Shown here: positions 7,383-16,527 of the stretch, piece by piece
How the letters are laid out: each line of letters starts with the position of its first letter
How positions within the stretch are numbered: the first letter of the stretch is position 1
From: an uncultured Thermoguttaceae bacterium
GTDB taxonomy: Bacteria > Planctomycetota > Planctomycetia > Pirellulales > Thermoguttaceae
Direction of reading: 5' to 3'
Assembly: GCA_937951625.1 (NCBI GenBank)
Contig: CALFBP010000030.1
Span: forward strand, 1 to 53,487
DNA length: 53,487 nt
Made by a program: the position numbers and the translations under genes
Notes under the pieces: model-generated
The model's database searches: none
Told to the model about the DNA's origin: nothing
The model's input: the letters and a program-made list of their open reading frames with translations, nothing else

Positions 7383-8708
7383 ATGGTTTGGAAACTACTC
7401 GCGGTTGCAGTCATCGTGGTGGGAATTCTGGCGGCGTTCAACCGCGTCCCCCTCAAGTACACCTTGCGCAACTTAACTGTGCGCTGGAAAACCATCGTCC
7501 TCACCGCCTTGGCCTTCACGCTCGTCATCGGCGTGTTGGTCGTGATGTTGGCCTTTGTCAACGGAATGCGGAAGATGACGGAGGGGACGGGTCGCACGGA
7601 TAACGTCTTGGTGTTGGCGGATGGGGCGACCGATGAATCGTTCAGCAATCTCAACGCGGGCGATCTAGCCGAAATGGAGGCCCTACCCGAGGTCCAACGC
7701 GATCCGGAGACGGGTCGGCCGTTGGCCAGTCGGGAGACCTACCTCATTGTCAATCAACCCCTACCCAATGCCCCGTCAAAAGGCCCCCAGCGCCGTTTTC
7801 TTCAGACGCGCGGCATCGAAGACCCCCGCATTGCCGCGAAGGTGCATGGGGTAGAACTGTTGCCGGGCGGAAGCTGGTTCTCCGAGGCTGGTGTCCAAGA
7901 AATGCCCGACGGTGGCCCCCCAGCCATTCAAGCAGTGCTGGGCGAAGGCGTGGCCCGAGAGTTGGCTTCGGATCGGACGCCGCAGCAGCGTGCCGCGGCG
8001 AAAACGCCCCACCGTTTGGACGTGGGCGAAACGTTTAAAATCGGCGATCGAACTTGGGTGGTGACCGGGATCATGAAATCCTCGGGCACGACTTTTGGGT
8101 CCGAAATCTGGGCCAAACAGTCGCTCATCGGACCACTGTTCGGAAAAAGCGGCTACACGACCCTCCTCCTCCGCGCCAAGGACGCCGACACCGCCAAAAA
8201 ACTCAAAGACTTCCTGACCAATGATTACGCCAAGGTGGCGGTCAATGCCCGGATCGAGCGGGAACACTACGCCGATATGTCCGAGACCAGCGCCCAGTTC
8301 GCTTGGGCCATCGGGTTTGTGACTGTGATCATGGCCATCGGCGGCGTGTTTGGCGTGATGAACACCATGTTCGCGGCCATTAGCCAACGAATCAAAGATA
8401 TCGGCGTCCTCCGCCTTCTAGGCTACGCTCGCCGGCATATTCTCGTCTCCTTTTTACTCGAGTCCCTCGTCATTGCCTTGGTTGGCGGCCTGCTCGGCTG
8501 TGCGTTGGGGTCGCTCGCCGACGGAGTGACCGCCTCTAGCATGGTGACCGGACATTCCGGCGGCGGGAAGTTCGTGGTCATGGAATTGGCCGTGGACGCC
8601 TGGGTCTGGGCCGTGGGCATCTTTCTGACGCTGGTGATGGGAGTGATCGGCGGTCTAGCGCCGGCCCTGTCCGCGATGCGTTTGCGCCCCCTCGAGGCCC
8701 TCCGCTGA
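7383..8708 (+). CDS. ABC transporter permease, MacB/FtsX type (second)
   Basis: The 441-residue protein begins with a short hydrophobic helix (residues about 3-19) followed by a second one at about 37-60. It then has a large periplasmic domain and the C-terminal FtsX domain with the conserved loop RIKDIGVLRLLGYARRHI and the final SAMRLRPLEALR. It starts nine bases after the first permease stops and is clearly in the same operon. The extra N-terminal helix distinguishes it from the first permease. The two are diverged paralogues, consistent with a heterodimeric transporter. Confidence 0.92.
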   Translation: MVWKLLAVAVIVVGILAAFNRVPLKYTLRNLTVRWKTIVLTALAFTLVIGVLVVMLAFVNGMRKMTEGTGRTDNVLVLADGATDESFSNLNAGDLAEMEALPEVQRDPETGRPLASRETYLIVNQPLPNAPSKGPQRRFLQTRGIEDPRIAAKVHGVELLPGGSWFSEAGVQEMPDGGPPAIQAVLGEGVARELASDRTPQQRAAAKTPHRLDVGETFKIGDRTWVVTGIMKSSGTTFGSEIWAKQSLIGPLFGKSGYTTLLLRAKDADTAKKLKDFLTNDYAKVAVNARIEREHYADMSETSAQFAWAIGFVTVIMAIGGVFGVMNTMFAAISQRIKDIGVLRLLGYARRHILVSFLLESLVIALVGGLLGCALGSLADGVTASSMVTGHSGGGKFVVMELAVDAWVWAVGIFLTLVMGVIGGLAPALSAMRLRPLEALR

Positions 8709-8735
8709 TCGCCAGGCCCCGAAGGCTGCCATGTT

Positions 8736-8761
8736 CCTCCGGCAAACCGATTTTCCGGAGG
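8736..8761 (+). terminator. hairpin after the efflux operon
   Basis: CCTCCGG and CCGGAGG form a 7-bp stem, extended inside by AAA/TTT across one mismatch, 27 bases after the last permease stop. There is no clear T-tract, so terminator function is only suggested by position. Confidence 0.35.
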
Positions 8762-8997
8762 TTGGCTGTCAGACATCCGAGTTGCCAGTTTTTAGGCAAC
8801 TCTATCTACACCAGAAAGGGGGGGGCGGAATCCGCGGGCGAACTTGATCTACCCAAACACCGATTTCACAGGGTGCTTTCGGACCACGTGCCGACACCGC
8901 CATAGTTCGCTCCGCAGCATCTGCATCCCCGCTCGTTGATGGCGCACGAGGCGAGCGTAATTATTCCCCTCGGGCGGATCAATCTATGGCCTAAATC

Positions 8998-9014
8998 TGC
9001 ACGAATTGCATGCA
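8998..9014 (+). promoter_or_regulatory. NtrC-like enhancer site upstream of glnA
   Basis: TGCACGAATTGCATGCA matches the NtrC operator form TGCAC-N7-GTGCA at every defined position except one. It lies about 120 bases before the sigma-54 promoter, the usual enhancer distance. No second full site was seen between it and the promoter. Confidence 0.45.
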
Positions 9015-9135
9015 CAGGATGCCCAATCATTCATCAACCGGACCGCCGCAATTTTAAATTGGTGATCCCAAAGCTTGTTTATAAGTCGAACTCATACAGC
9101 TATTTGCAACTCGATGGGGGGTGGAAATGCCCGAC

Positions 9136-9152
9136 CTGGCACGGAGTTTGCA
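9136..9152 (+). promoter_or_regulatory. sigma-54 promoter of glnA
   Basis: CTGGCACGGAGTTTGCA fits the -24/-12 consensus (TGGCAC-N5-TTGCW) at every fixed position, on the coding strand and 111 bases before the glnA start codon. Nitrogen control of glutamine synthetase by RpoN and an NtrC-type activator is well established in other bacteria. The rest of the gap 8709-9262 shows no gene. Confidence 0.75.
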
Positions 9153-9262
9153 AACCGAACTCGGCAAAGGATGGTCGCACGGCGCTTCGGCTGAGTTCCG
9201 CCATGGGTTGGCGCCCGTCCAGTGAGAATAGGTTTCTGCTCGCGTGACGAAAGGAGAGATTT

Positions 9263-10675
9263 GTGACTCCCAAAGAGGTTTTGGCGTTGTGTCGGGAAAA
9301 GGACGTGAGGTCGGTGGATTTGCGGTTCATGGATTTTCCCGGGCTGTGGCAGCATTTCACCATCCCCGTCAACAAGCTGGACGAGGACGTTTTCGAGGAC
9401 GGTCTGGGGTTCGACGGATCCAGCATCCGGGGCTGGCAGCGGATCAACGAGAGCGACATGCTGGTGGTGCCGCAGCCAGAGACCGCGGTGATCGACCCGT
9501 TCTGCACGATCAAGACCTTATCCATGATCTGCAATATCCAGGATCCGGTGACCCGCGAAGACTACAGCCGCGATCCACGCAACGTTGCCCGCAAAGCGGT
9601 CAATTACCTCAAGAGCACCGGTATCGCCGATACGTGCTACGTCGGCCCGGAAGCCGAGTTCTTCATTTTCGACAACGTCCGCTACGAACAGACCAGCAAC
9701 TGCGGCTATTACTTTTTGGACAGCGTTGAGGGGCAATGGAACCGAGGCAAGGACGAGCCGACCAATCTTGGCTACAAGCTCCGCTACAAGGAAGGCTACT
9801 TCCCGGTTCCCCCGTCCGATCAGTTGATGAACATCCGCAACGAGATCATGCACACGCTGATCGAGTGCGGCATCGAGGTCGAGGCCCAGCACCACGAAGT
9901 GGCCACCGGCGGCCAGGCCGAGATCGACATGAAGTATTGCGACTTAGTGCGCATGGCCGACCAGATGATGATGTACAAATACATCTGCAAGAACGTCGCC
10001 TGGAAATACAACAAGACGGTGACGTTCATGCCCAAGCCGCTGTTTGGCGACAACGGGTCGGGAATGCACTGCCACTTATCGCTGTGGAAGGGATCGGAGC
10101 CGTTGTTTGCAGGGAGCGGATACGCCGGGCTTTCGGACATTGCCTTGTACGCGATCGGCGGCCTGTTGAAACATGCCCCTTCGCTTTGCGCGTTCACCAA
10201 TCCGACGACCAACAGTTACAAGCGGCTCGTTCCAGGCTTCGAGGCCCCGGTCAATCTCGCCTATTCGCAGAGGAACCGTTCCGCGGCCTGCCGCATCCCG
10301 ATGTACAGCCCCAATCCCAAGGCCAAACGGGTCGAGTACCGCTGCCCGGACCCAAGCTGCAATCCCTACCTCGCTTTTTCGGCTTTGCTGATGGCGATGA
10401 TCGACGGGATCCAGAACAAGATCGATCCGGGCGAGCCGTTGGACAAGGACATCTACGACCTCTCGCCGGAGGAGCTGAAGGGGGTGCCAACAACCCCGGG
10501 CTCGCTGGCCGAGGCCCTCGCCGCGCTCCGCAAGGACCACGATTACTTGCTCCGCGGCGAAGTCTTCACCGCCGATGTGATCGACACCTGGATCTGGTAC
10601 AAGACCGAGAACGAAGTCGACGCCCTCCGCTTGCGTCCCCATCCCTACGAGTTCTGCTTGTACTTCGATCAATAG
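9263..10675 (+). CDS. glnA: glutamine synthetase, type I
   Basis: This enzyme joins ammonia to glutamate using ATP and forms a dodecamer in the cytoplasm. The 470-residue length matches GSI proteins of the E. coli type. Visible signatures are the N-terminal [10 protein letters not shown], the metal and substrate loop EAEFFIFD, the [18 protein letters not shown] block, the ATP/ammonia-site region NRSAACRIP, and the segment IYDLSPEE. Tyr398 in that segment corresponds to the adenylylation site of GSI-beta enzymes, implying control by a GlnE-type adenylyltransferase. The start is a GTG with an AAAGGAGA ribosome-binding site 5 bases away. A sigma-54 promoter lies upstream and a REP-like hairpin immediately downstream. 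Confidence 0.98.
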   Translation: MTPKEVLALCREKDVRSVDLRFMDFPGLWQHFTIPVNKLDEDVFEDGLGFDGSSIRGWQRINESDMLVVPQPETAVIDPFCTIKTLSMICNIQDPVTREDYSRDPRNVARKAVNYLKSTGIADTCYVGPEAEFFIFDNVRYEQTSNCGYYFLDSVEGQWNRGKDEPTNLGYKLRYKEGYFPVPPSDQLMNIRNEIMHTLIECGIEVEAQHHEVATGGQAEIDMKYCDLVRMADQMMMYKYICKNVAWKYNKTVTFMPKPLFGDNGSGMHCHLSLWKGSEPLFAGSGYAGLSDIALYAIGGLLKHAPSLCAFTNPTTNSYKRLVPGFEAPVNLAYSQRNRSAACRIPMYSPNPKAKRVEYRCPDPSCNPYLAFSALLMAMIDGIQNKIDPGEPLDKDIYDLSPEELKGVPTTPGSLAEALAALRKDHDYLLRGEVFTADVIDTWIWYKTENEVDALRLRPHPYEFCLYFDQ

Positions 10676-10682
10676 AAAGGCT

Positions 10683-10779
10683 GGAAATTCCGGGGACACG
10701 CTGCCAGTCTGGGGATTTGCGAAATTCTTGGGCGTTCACCCTTCAACCCCATGAGGCACGCGTGTCTCCGGAATTCCGG
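10683..10779. repeat. REP/MITE-like long hairpin after glnA
   Basis: Two arms of about 30 bases form an imperfect inverted repeat. The left arm contains AATTCCGGGGACACGC and the right arm, read in reverse, AATTCCGGAGACACGC; both continue through TGCC to GGGG. The loop is about 35 bases. Starting seven bases after the glnA stop, it can act as a 3'-end hairpin. The AATTCCGG-GACAC ends recall REP elements associated with REP-type tyrosine transposases, which is inference. Confidence 0.55.
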
Positions 10780-10825
10780 AAGAATAAGGATTGCTCATCA
10801 GCCCGGCTTCTTCGCTCCAGCTTTG

Positions 10826-11362
10826 TCAGCGTGAAGGAGGCTGGGGGCCGAGGGGCGGGCCATCGCCAAGGTCCGAGGGAACGAGCTTTCGGTACATCGC
10901 CTCGACGATCCCGCGGATCAGCTCGGCGTGGCTGGTTTCGAGAAGGACCGCGAGTTGTTCGTGGGTGGTCCGGTTGCGATTCATGGCGGCCGCTGCGGCC
11001 AGGGCGCCTTCTTCGGTAAGCGGCCCGCCCGTGCCAAAACGGCTGTGAAGCTCGTCGAAATCGGCTTCCGTCCAACCACGGAAGAGTTCAGGGTGGTTTT
11101 GAACCGCCTCGGCCACGACCGGGTTGGTGTCGCGATCAAAACAACGGTAGACCAACTGGGCCGGATCGACGAAGAACTCGTCCGGCAAGACGCCCAAGCC
11201 GGCCGCCAGCCGTTGGAGGGTGCGGGCGTGCGGGCGATGCTCGCCGGCAAGAAGGGCGCGGATCGTCCGTCGATCGACGCGGGCGCGGGCCGCGAGGTCG
11301 TCGATCGTTAGCCCCAGCCGGGTCATCAACCGCCGGAGATTCGTGCCCACGTGATCGGCCAT
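10826..11362 (-). CDS. XRE-family helix-turn-helix transcriptional regulator
   Basis: The 178-residue protein begins with a classic five-helix XRE/Cro-type HTH over residues 6-58 (NLRRLMTRLGLTIDDLAARA, then RRTIRALLAGEHRPHARTLQRLA). The C-terminal part, about 110 residues, contains HPELFRGWTEADFDELHSRF and a segment with NRNRTTHEQLAVLLETSHAELI. I recognise no ligand-binding domain. The ATG at 11362 is supported by an AGGGA upstream and by placement of the HTH near the N-terminus. Its neighbours point away from it or are separate, so its targets cannot be inferred. Confidence 0.85.
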   Translation of the reverse strand: MADHVGTNLRRLMTRLGLTIDDLAARARVDRRTIRALLAGEHRPHARTLQRLAAGLGVLPDEFFVDPAQLVYRCFDRDTNPVVAEAVQNHPELFRGWTEADFDELHSRFGTGGPLTEEGALAAAAAMNRNRTTHEQLAVLLETSHAELIRGIVEAMYRKLVPSDLGDGPPLGPQPPSR

Positions 11363-11508
11363 ATTATGATTCCCTGACAGCTTCCCCAGCCAATATACTG
11401 ATGTATAGAAACCGCTCGACCGAGTCAAGAGAGGCGTTCGGTGTTACAAGGACGCCGCTGGCATTCCCGCCCCAGAGGCCTTGAAAAACAAGGCGGTCGT
11501 GCGGTCGG

Positions 11509-12324
11509 CTATTTCCAAGGATTGGGCCAGTCGCCCCAGTGCTCCAGGTAGAGTCGATAGGCCGCGCACTGAGCGGACCGCTCCTCGATCCATTGTTTGG
11601 TCCGCGCGATCAATGCCTGCTCGGCTTCCAGCGTGAGTTGACCCAAAAGGACCCGGGTTCGCAGAAACACGAAATACGTGTCCAACACGTCACAGCGACA
11701 GTAATCGTTGATCTCGGCCAAGCGGCCGGCGTCGTACATGTCCTGAACCATGGCGCCCTGCACGTCCATTTTGCCAGGCTTGCCAAGAATGTTGGCCGCC
11801 AGGCTCAAGCCCCCGGTGAACCGCGTCGAGCCGAAATTCGTGAGCAGCTCGCAAAGGTCGAGGTGCGACTGGACGTTGTAGCGTCCGCGCGGCTGCTCGA
11901 ACGACTTGGCGGCAGCGTTGAACCAGCCCGGCACGCTCAACCCATACCGAAACGCCGCCAACTCCAGCAACGGAATGTCGAACGAGCGGCCGTTGAAACT
12001 GACCAGTGTCGGGCGGCGATAGGCCTCCCAGCCGCGCCAGAATTTTTCGACGATGACGTGCGGGCGGAAGTCGGGCTCGTCCAGAAGCACGAGGTCGAGC
12101 AATTCAAAATCCTCCGCCACCTTGGCGGCGGCCACACAAATGGGAATCTGGAACGTGTACGGGATGAAGTCGCTCTCGTACTTGTCGATCAGCTCCGCCC
12201 GATAACGCCGCAACGCCTCGGCCGGCTCGATCGATTCATGCGGATAGCGAATCTTCGCCACCAAAGCGGCGTCGGCCACGCTTTCCACATCGAACACGAG
12301 ATAGCCAATCCCGCCAGCAGCCAT
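11509..12324 (-). CDS. PolB-like 3'-5' exonuclease (DnaQ fold)
   Basis: The 271-residue protein shows the three exonuclease motifs of the DEDD family: FDVES at residues 11-15 (Exo I, Asp12 and Glu14), [12 protein letters not shown] in the middle (Exo II with its Asp) and [11 protein letters not shown] near residue 215 (Exo III with Tyr and Asp). The arrangement matches the family of predicted exonucleases related to the proofreading domain of DNA polymerase B, which occur without a polymerase domain. The likely role is trimming single-stranded or mismatched DNA 3' ends. It is monocistronic. The upstream gap of about 200 bases lies between it and the divergent pepT. Confidence 0.85.
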   Translation of the reverse strand: MAAGGIGYLVFDVESVADAALVAKIRYPHESIEPAEALRRYRAELIDKYESDFIPYTFQIPICVAAAKVAEDFELLDLVLLDEPDFRPHVIVEKFWRGWEAYRRPTLVSFNGRSFDIPLLELAAFRYGLSVPGWFNAAAKSFEQPRGRYNVQSHLDLCELLTNFGSTRFTGGLSLAANILGKPGKMDVQGAMVQDMYDAGRLAEINDYCRCDVLDTYFVFLRTRVLLGQLTLEAEQALIARTKQWIEERSAQCAAYRLYLEHWGDWPNPWK

Positions 12325-12533
12325 CGGGGCATCTCCTTTTCGCCCAGCCTACCAAATCGGAACGGGATCGGGGAAGATGGGAGCATACGCTGGGCCTAAT
12401 CGAACGAATCCCGTAATCAATAAAATCCGAAACGAGTGAAGTCCCCAGCTACCAGAGCAAATGGCATCCGCCCTCGCCCTGCTGGAGGTTCGTTGGCAGG
12501 CTCGGCATTCCCGGATGTTTTTTTGGAGATGCA

Positions 12534-13793
12534 ATGAATCGGAATCGTTTACTCGATCGCTTTTTGCGTTACGTTCAAATCGACACCACGGCGGTCGCCG
12601 ACACTAATCAATATCCAAGCTCGCCCGGGCAACTTTATTTGGGCGCCTTGCTGGTTGATGAGCTTCGCAAGACGGGCGTGGCCGATGCGCGGCAGGACCC
12701 GAACGGAATTGTCTTCGCTACGCTGCCACCGACGGTCTCGCACCCGGTGCCGACCATTGCCTTCTGCGCCCACCTCGACACCTCGCCGGAAACGAGCGGG
12801 AGCAACGTGAAACCGCAGGTGATCGAGAACTACTCGGGCGGGGATTTGCCGCTGCCCGGCAACCCACATCGCGTGATCCGCGTGGCCGAGCATCCGGAAC
12901 TGGCCGCAATGAGAGGCCGAACGTTGATCACTTCGGATGGCACGACGTTGCTCGGGGCCGACGACAAGGCCGGCGTGGCGGTGATCATGGAAGCAGCAAC
13001 CTGGCTGATGGAACACCCCGAAATCCCGCGCGGACCCGTGCGACTCTGCTTCACGTGCGACGAGGAGATCGGTCGTGGCGTGGAATACCTCCGGCCCGAA
13101 ATGCTTGCCTCCGAGGTTTGTTACACGCTCGACGGTCAAGGGACCGATACCATCGACGTGGAGACCTTTTCCGCGGATCTGGCCGTACTGAGGATCCAAG
13201 GCGTCAACATTCACCCCGGAATCGCGAAGGGGCGGATGGTCAATGCCCTCCGCGTGGCCGCGGATTTCATCGCCCGGCTGCCGCGAACCACCGCCTGTCC
13301 GGAAGCTACCGAGGGCCGCGAAGGGTTTATCCATCCCTTCGAGCTCCGCGGCGGCGTCGCCGAAGCTAGGCTGGAACTCTTGCTTCGGGATTTCGACACG
13401 GCGACCTTGGCCCGTTGGGCCGATTTGTTGCGGCAGACCGCCGCCGCCACCCAAGCGGCCTTCCCACAAGCCAAGTTCGAACTCACCATCACAAAGCAAT
13501 ACCGCAACATGTCGGAGGGCTTGGCTCGGGACCCACGCGCTGTGGCCTATGCCCAGCGGGCCTTGGAGCGAATCGGCCGCAAAGCTTCCCTTGCCAGCGT
13601 GCGGGGAGGAACGGACGGCTCGCGTCTGACCGAGATGGGGCTTCCCACCCCGAATCTGGCTACCGGCGAACACTCGCCCCACTCGCCCTTGGAGTGGACG
13701 TGCCTTGAAGAGTTGATCGCAACGGTGCAATGGGTGATCGCTTTGGTGGAAACCTGGGCCGATTCGGGACAAAGCAATGAATGTGCGGAATAG
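12534..13793 (+). CDS. pepT: peptidase T (tripeptide aminopeptidase, M20B)
   Basis: Peptidase T removes N-terminal residues from tripeptides in the cytoplasm using two zinc ions. The 419-residue protein has the M20 metal ligands in order: FCAHLDTSPE (His80, Asp82), GADDKAGVA (Asp143), TCDEEIGRG (catalytic Glu177 and ligand Glu178) and the late VRGGTDGSRLTEMGLPTPNL segment. The insert domain contains NIHPGIAKGRMVNA, characteristic of PepT. The ATG is preceded by TTGGAGA. Length and motif spacing match characterised peptidase T enzymes of about 410 residues. Confidence 0.95.
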   Translation: MNRNRLLDRFLRYVQIDTTAVADTNQYPSSPGQLYLGALLVDELRKTGVADARQDPNGIVFATLPPTVSHPVPTIAFCAHLDTSPETSGSNVKPQVIENYSGGDLPLPGNPHRVIRVAEHPELAAMRGRTLITSDGTTLLGADDKAGVAVIMEAATWLMEHPEIPRGPVRLCFTCDEEIGRGVEYLRPEMLASEVCYTLDGQGTDTIDVETFSADLAVLRIQGVNIHPGIAKGRMVNALRVAADFIARLPRTTACPEATEGREGFIHPFELRGGVAEARLELLLRDFDTATLARWADLLRQTAAATQAAFPQAKFELTITKQYRNMSEGLARDPRAVAYAQRALERIGRKASLASVRGGTDGSRLTEMGLPTPNLATGEHSPHSPLEWTCLEELIATVQWVIALVETWADSGQSNECAE

Positions 13794-14024
13794 CAACTTT
13801 AGGTGCTTTGCGTGAACTGGGAAGGGGTGGAGATTACGGCCTTCAGCCGAGAGGCAGGACAGGGGTTCGAATAAACTTGGGTGCCCGTTTGAACCGACAT
13901 ATATTCACGCGGGAGGGCGCCTTCGCCAAAGTCGCGTAAATCCGTAGTTTTTGTTAAGGTTTCCTAAAAGCGGCTGTCGTACTAGTCTCGCGCTCCCTGT
14001 AGACCCTCGATCAGGCGATCTACT

Positions 14025-14945
14025 GTGGCCCGGCTGGCGATCATAATTCCCCACACAGGGGATGTTTCCGCGCTCGAGGACACATTGGCCTCTGTTTTGG
14101 CCAATCGACCGAACGACTGCGAGATTATTGTCGTTCTGTCGCAGCCGTATGAGGACCCCTACGACGTGAAGGGGGAGGTCGAGTTCGTGGCGGGGAACCC
14201 CGACTGCGGGCCGGTGGGTGCGATCAATTTAGGGATTCAGCGGAGTAAGTCCCCGTTGGTTCACGTGTTGCGCTGCGGTGTGGAGGTCGAGGAAGGCTGG
14301 GCGGATGCGGCGATAAAGCGTTTGCGCGATCCGCGCATCTCCGCCGTGGCCCCGCTGGTACTTGATGCGGGCAACCCCCGCCGCATTCTGGCAGCGGGCG
14401 TGTCCTATCATATTGGTGGATCGGTCGTTCCGTTAGCGGCGGGCAAGGCAATGGACGTGGTTGGGGATCACTGCCGCCGGGTGTTGGCGCCGCATCCCGC
14501 GGCCGCTTTTTACCGAAAGTCCACCTGGGAGTCGCTTGGCGGTTTCGACCCCGCTTTGGGTGATCAACTCACTTGGGTCGATGCAGGGCTAGCCTTGGAA
14601 TCCTGCGGATTGCTCACCGTGTTGGAGCCTCGGTGTCGGGTGCGGGCATCAAGAGCCTGGCTGGCGGCGACCTCTGCCTTTCGCCAAGCCGTGGAGTCGG
14701 AGCAGCTTTTCTGGCGTTGGGCAGGACGTCTCGGTCGCGGCCGCTCCCTTGTTGCCCATGCTCTCATGATCCTTGGCGAAGCCGCACGCGGCGTGTGGAA
14801 CTTCTCCGTCGCGACGCGTGCCATCGGCCGACTAGTTGGCGCTTGGTTGGCAATGAGCCGACGCACTGACTCGCGGGGCGAGCTGCGGAGGATTCTGCCT
14901 GGGCCGTCGGCCAGCGGCTCGATGGCATCGTCCCGGGCCGCCTGA
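14025..14945 (+). CDS. glycosyltransferase family 2-like protein
   Basis: The 306-residue protein starts at a GTG (MARLAIIIPHTGDV) and has the Rossmann-like GT-A start AIIIPHTGDVSALEDTLASVLANRP, followed by CEIIVVLSQ and GPVGAINLGIQRSKSPLVHVL. The last segment occupies the position of the nucleotide-sugar site. The usual DxD appears replaced by RCGVEVEEGW. A C-terminal stretch (WESLGGFDPALGDQLTWVDAGLAL) fits the GT2 acceptor region. The missing DxD makes catalysis uncertain; it could be a degenerate or specialised enzyme. It ends 12 bases from the convergent next gene. The ribosome-binding site is weak, so the start is tentative. Confidence 0.7.
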   Translation: MARLAIIIPHTGDVSALEDTLASVLANRPNDCEIIVVLSQPYEDPYDVKGEVEFVAGNPDCGPVGAINLGIQRSKSPLVHVLRCGVEVEEGWADAAIKRLRDPRISAVAPLVLDAGNPRRILAAGVSYHIGGSVVPLAAGKAMDVVGDHCRRVLAPHPAAAFYRKSTWESLGGFDPALGDQLTWVDAGLALESCGLLTVLEPRCRVRASRAWLAATSAFRQAVESEQLFWRWAGRLGRGRSLVAHALMILGEAARGVWNFSVATRAIGRLVGAWLAMSRRTDSRGELRRILPGPSASGSMASSRAA

Positions 14946-14957
14946 CACTCGGGCGTG

Positions 14958-16148
14958 TCATCTGGGAAGCGTCGCCCGCGCGAAAGCTGGCGCGGCAAAC
15001 CGGCCCGCTGCTTCCGCTTGGGCAAAACCTTTCCCCGGTGAGCCTAAGGAGCTATTCCGGGCGTCGCGCTCCGAGTGACCGACTGCTTCTCGATGCAGGG
15101 AAGGAAAAAACAACTCCACTGCGGCCAGAAACGGTTCCAAGTCCGCGCCCTGCTCGCCGCCCTCGCAGTCTGAAAGGAACTTCTTGCGAAGCTCGCCAAC
15201 TTGGCATCGACCGAGCGGCCAGCGCACGGAGATGATGGCGTGGATTTCGCTGAGCAACTGGTAGATGCGGGCGCGGGTAAGGCCCAATCCATGTGCCGCC
15301 TGACGCACGCTGGCAACCGGTCCATGGATTCCCAATCGGCTCTCCGCCAGTTGTACGATCTGCCGCGAGGCGTCGCAGCGGATTTGTTCCACGAGCGGCC
15401 GAAGGAATTTGTCGCAGATTTCCTCACGGGAGGGGACGTCGGGCCGTCGCATCGCAACGCGAACCCATGTTTCCGCCGCATCGATTTGGCGCGGCGCGAG
15501 TCGAATCGCCAGATGGTCTTGAGGGCCAACATGGGCAATCACCGCGTGAATCCCATGGAAGACTTCCAAGATTGCCCCCACGCGCTTCTCGCCGTGCGTT
15601 TTCATCGCCCGCATTTGGGCCAACGTCTTGCCCGCGTAATACTCCAACGGCGTGTCCCAGATCGCGCGGCTGATGTCTTTCAAGCTCAACGCCAATCGCC
15701 CGAGCGGTTCCTTGCCCAAACCGTGCCGCACCACGCTTGCCCGCCACTGGTCCCACACCAACTCGGAGACATTGGATGCATCGAAGCCGTTGCGCGAAGG
15801 CTCGCGAACCATCGGACCGCCTCCCTTTTCGGTCGAAGGCGAGAGATCCTCGGGCAGGTCGGCGGCATCGGTGTGTGCCGCGCGATCCAGCAGCTTCATC
15901 AGCGAGCACATTTTCTTCCGGCCAATGCCCGGCGTGGCGGCCAGTTCCGCGTAGGGCGTGTTCACGATGTCGCGTAAAGTTCGCCCAAGGAAAGCCACCG
16001 GGAGACGCCGATCCGAGGGTAAAGCCCAATACGCCAGAGGCCGTTCCAAATGTCTGTTGAACTGCTCAGTCGATAGGAGGCGGCGCAATGTCTCGAAACG
16101 GTTAATTAATTGGAGCTGCTCCAACGAGGCTGTTGGCAAGAAGTTCAT
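14958..16148 (-). CDS. predicted DNA-binding protein with two helix-hairpin-helix modules and a sigma-4-like HTH
   Basis: The 396-residue protein is not a family I can name. Residues about 55-90 (LRDIVNTPYAELAATPGIGR, then KKMCSLMKLL) and about 155-197 (LKDISRAIWDTPLEYYAGKT, then MKTHGEKRVGAILEVF) both resemble the helix-hairpin-helix of the RNA polymerase alpha C-terminal domain. Residues about 278-301 (ASVRQAAHGLGLTRARIYQLL) form a good helix-turn-helix like sigma region 4. The start at 16148 drops a poor 20-residue N-terminal extension. The combination suggests a transcription factor or polymerase-associated protein. It stands alone, tail to tail with the GT2 gene. Confidence 0.65.
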   Translation of the reverse strand: MNFLPTASLEQLQLINRFETLRRLLSTEQFNRHLERPLAYWALPSDRRLPVAFLGRTLRDIVNTPYAELAATPGIGRKKMCSLMKLLDRAAHTDAADLPEDLSPSTEKGGGPMVREPSRNGFDASNVSELVWDQWRASVVRHGLGKEPLGRLALSLKDISRAIWDTPLEYYAGKTLAQMRAMKTHGEKRVGAILEVFHGIHAVIAHVGPQDHLAIRLAPRQIDAAETWVRVAMRRPDVPSREEICDKFLRPLVEQIRCDASRQIVQLAESRLGIHGPVASVRQAAHGLGLTRARIYQLLSEIHAIISVRWPLGRCQVGELRKKFLSDCEGGEQGADLEPFLAAVELFFPSLHREAVGHSERDARNSSLGSPGKGFAQAEAAGRFAAPAFARATLPR

Positions 16149-16208
16149 GGAGTATGTCCTTTGGCGAAGGCAGCTTCCCCCCACGCCCAAATGCTCCCGG
16201 GGCGCCAA

Positions 16209-16527
16209 GTTGTCGCGTGCTATTGTTGCTTGGCCTAAAATGGCTGGTCAAGTTGCTAAATCCCAAAAAGTAACCGTATTTTTACTGGCTTTACTAATAC
16301 CATTAAGTTACCTATTCATTCTAAGCTGTTAATTTAGACTACCCCAGAAGGTGGGTATTTAGGGCGGGAATGGTTCCGCCAAACTGACCCCCATCCGGTT
16401 TTGCGACGATCCGCGAGGGAGTCGTTGTCAGCGGCTTGGTTGCAGAAAACGGATTGAGTGACTGTTGGCCGTCAGCGGATGAGATTGCCGATCGTCCAGT
16501 GATGATCCGGCGGGGCGGTCCCTCGCG
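16209..16527. other. AT-rich intergenic region
   Basis: No gene is visible. The AT-rich part at about 16250-16340 probably holds the promoter of the helix-hairpin-helix protein. A weak hairpin GGCGG/CCGCC near 16361-16380 lies downstream of uppP on the minus strand. Confidence 0.3.

Noticed and set aside
9736-11019. Long plus-strand frame overlapping glnA
   Set aside because: It is a shadow in another frame of glnA; the translation is low-complexity Arg/Pro-rich with no domain.
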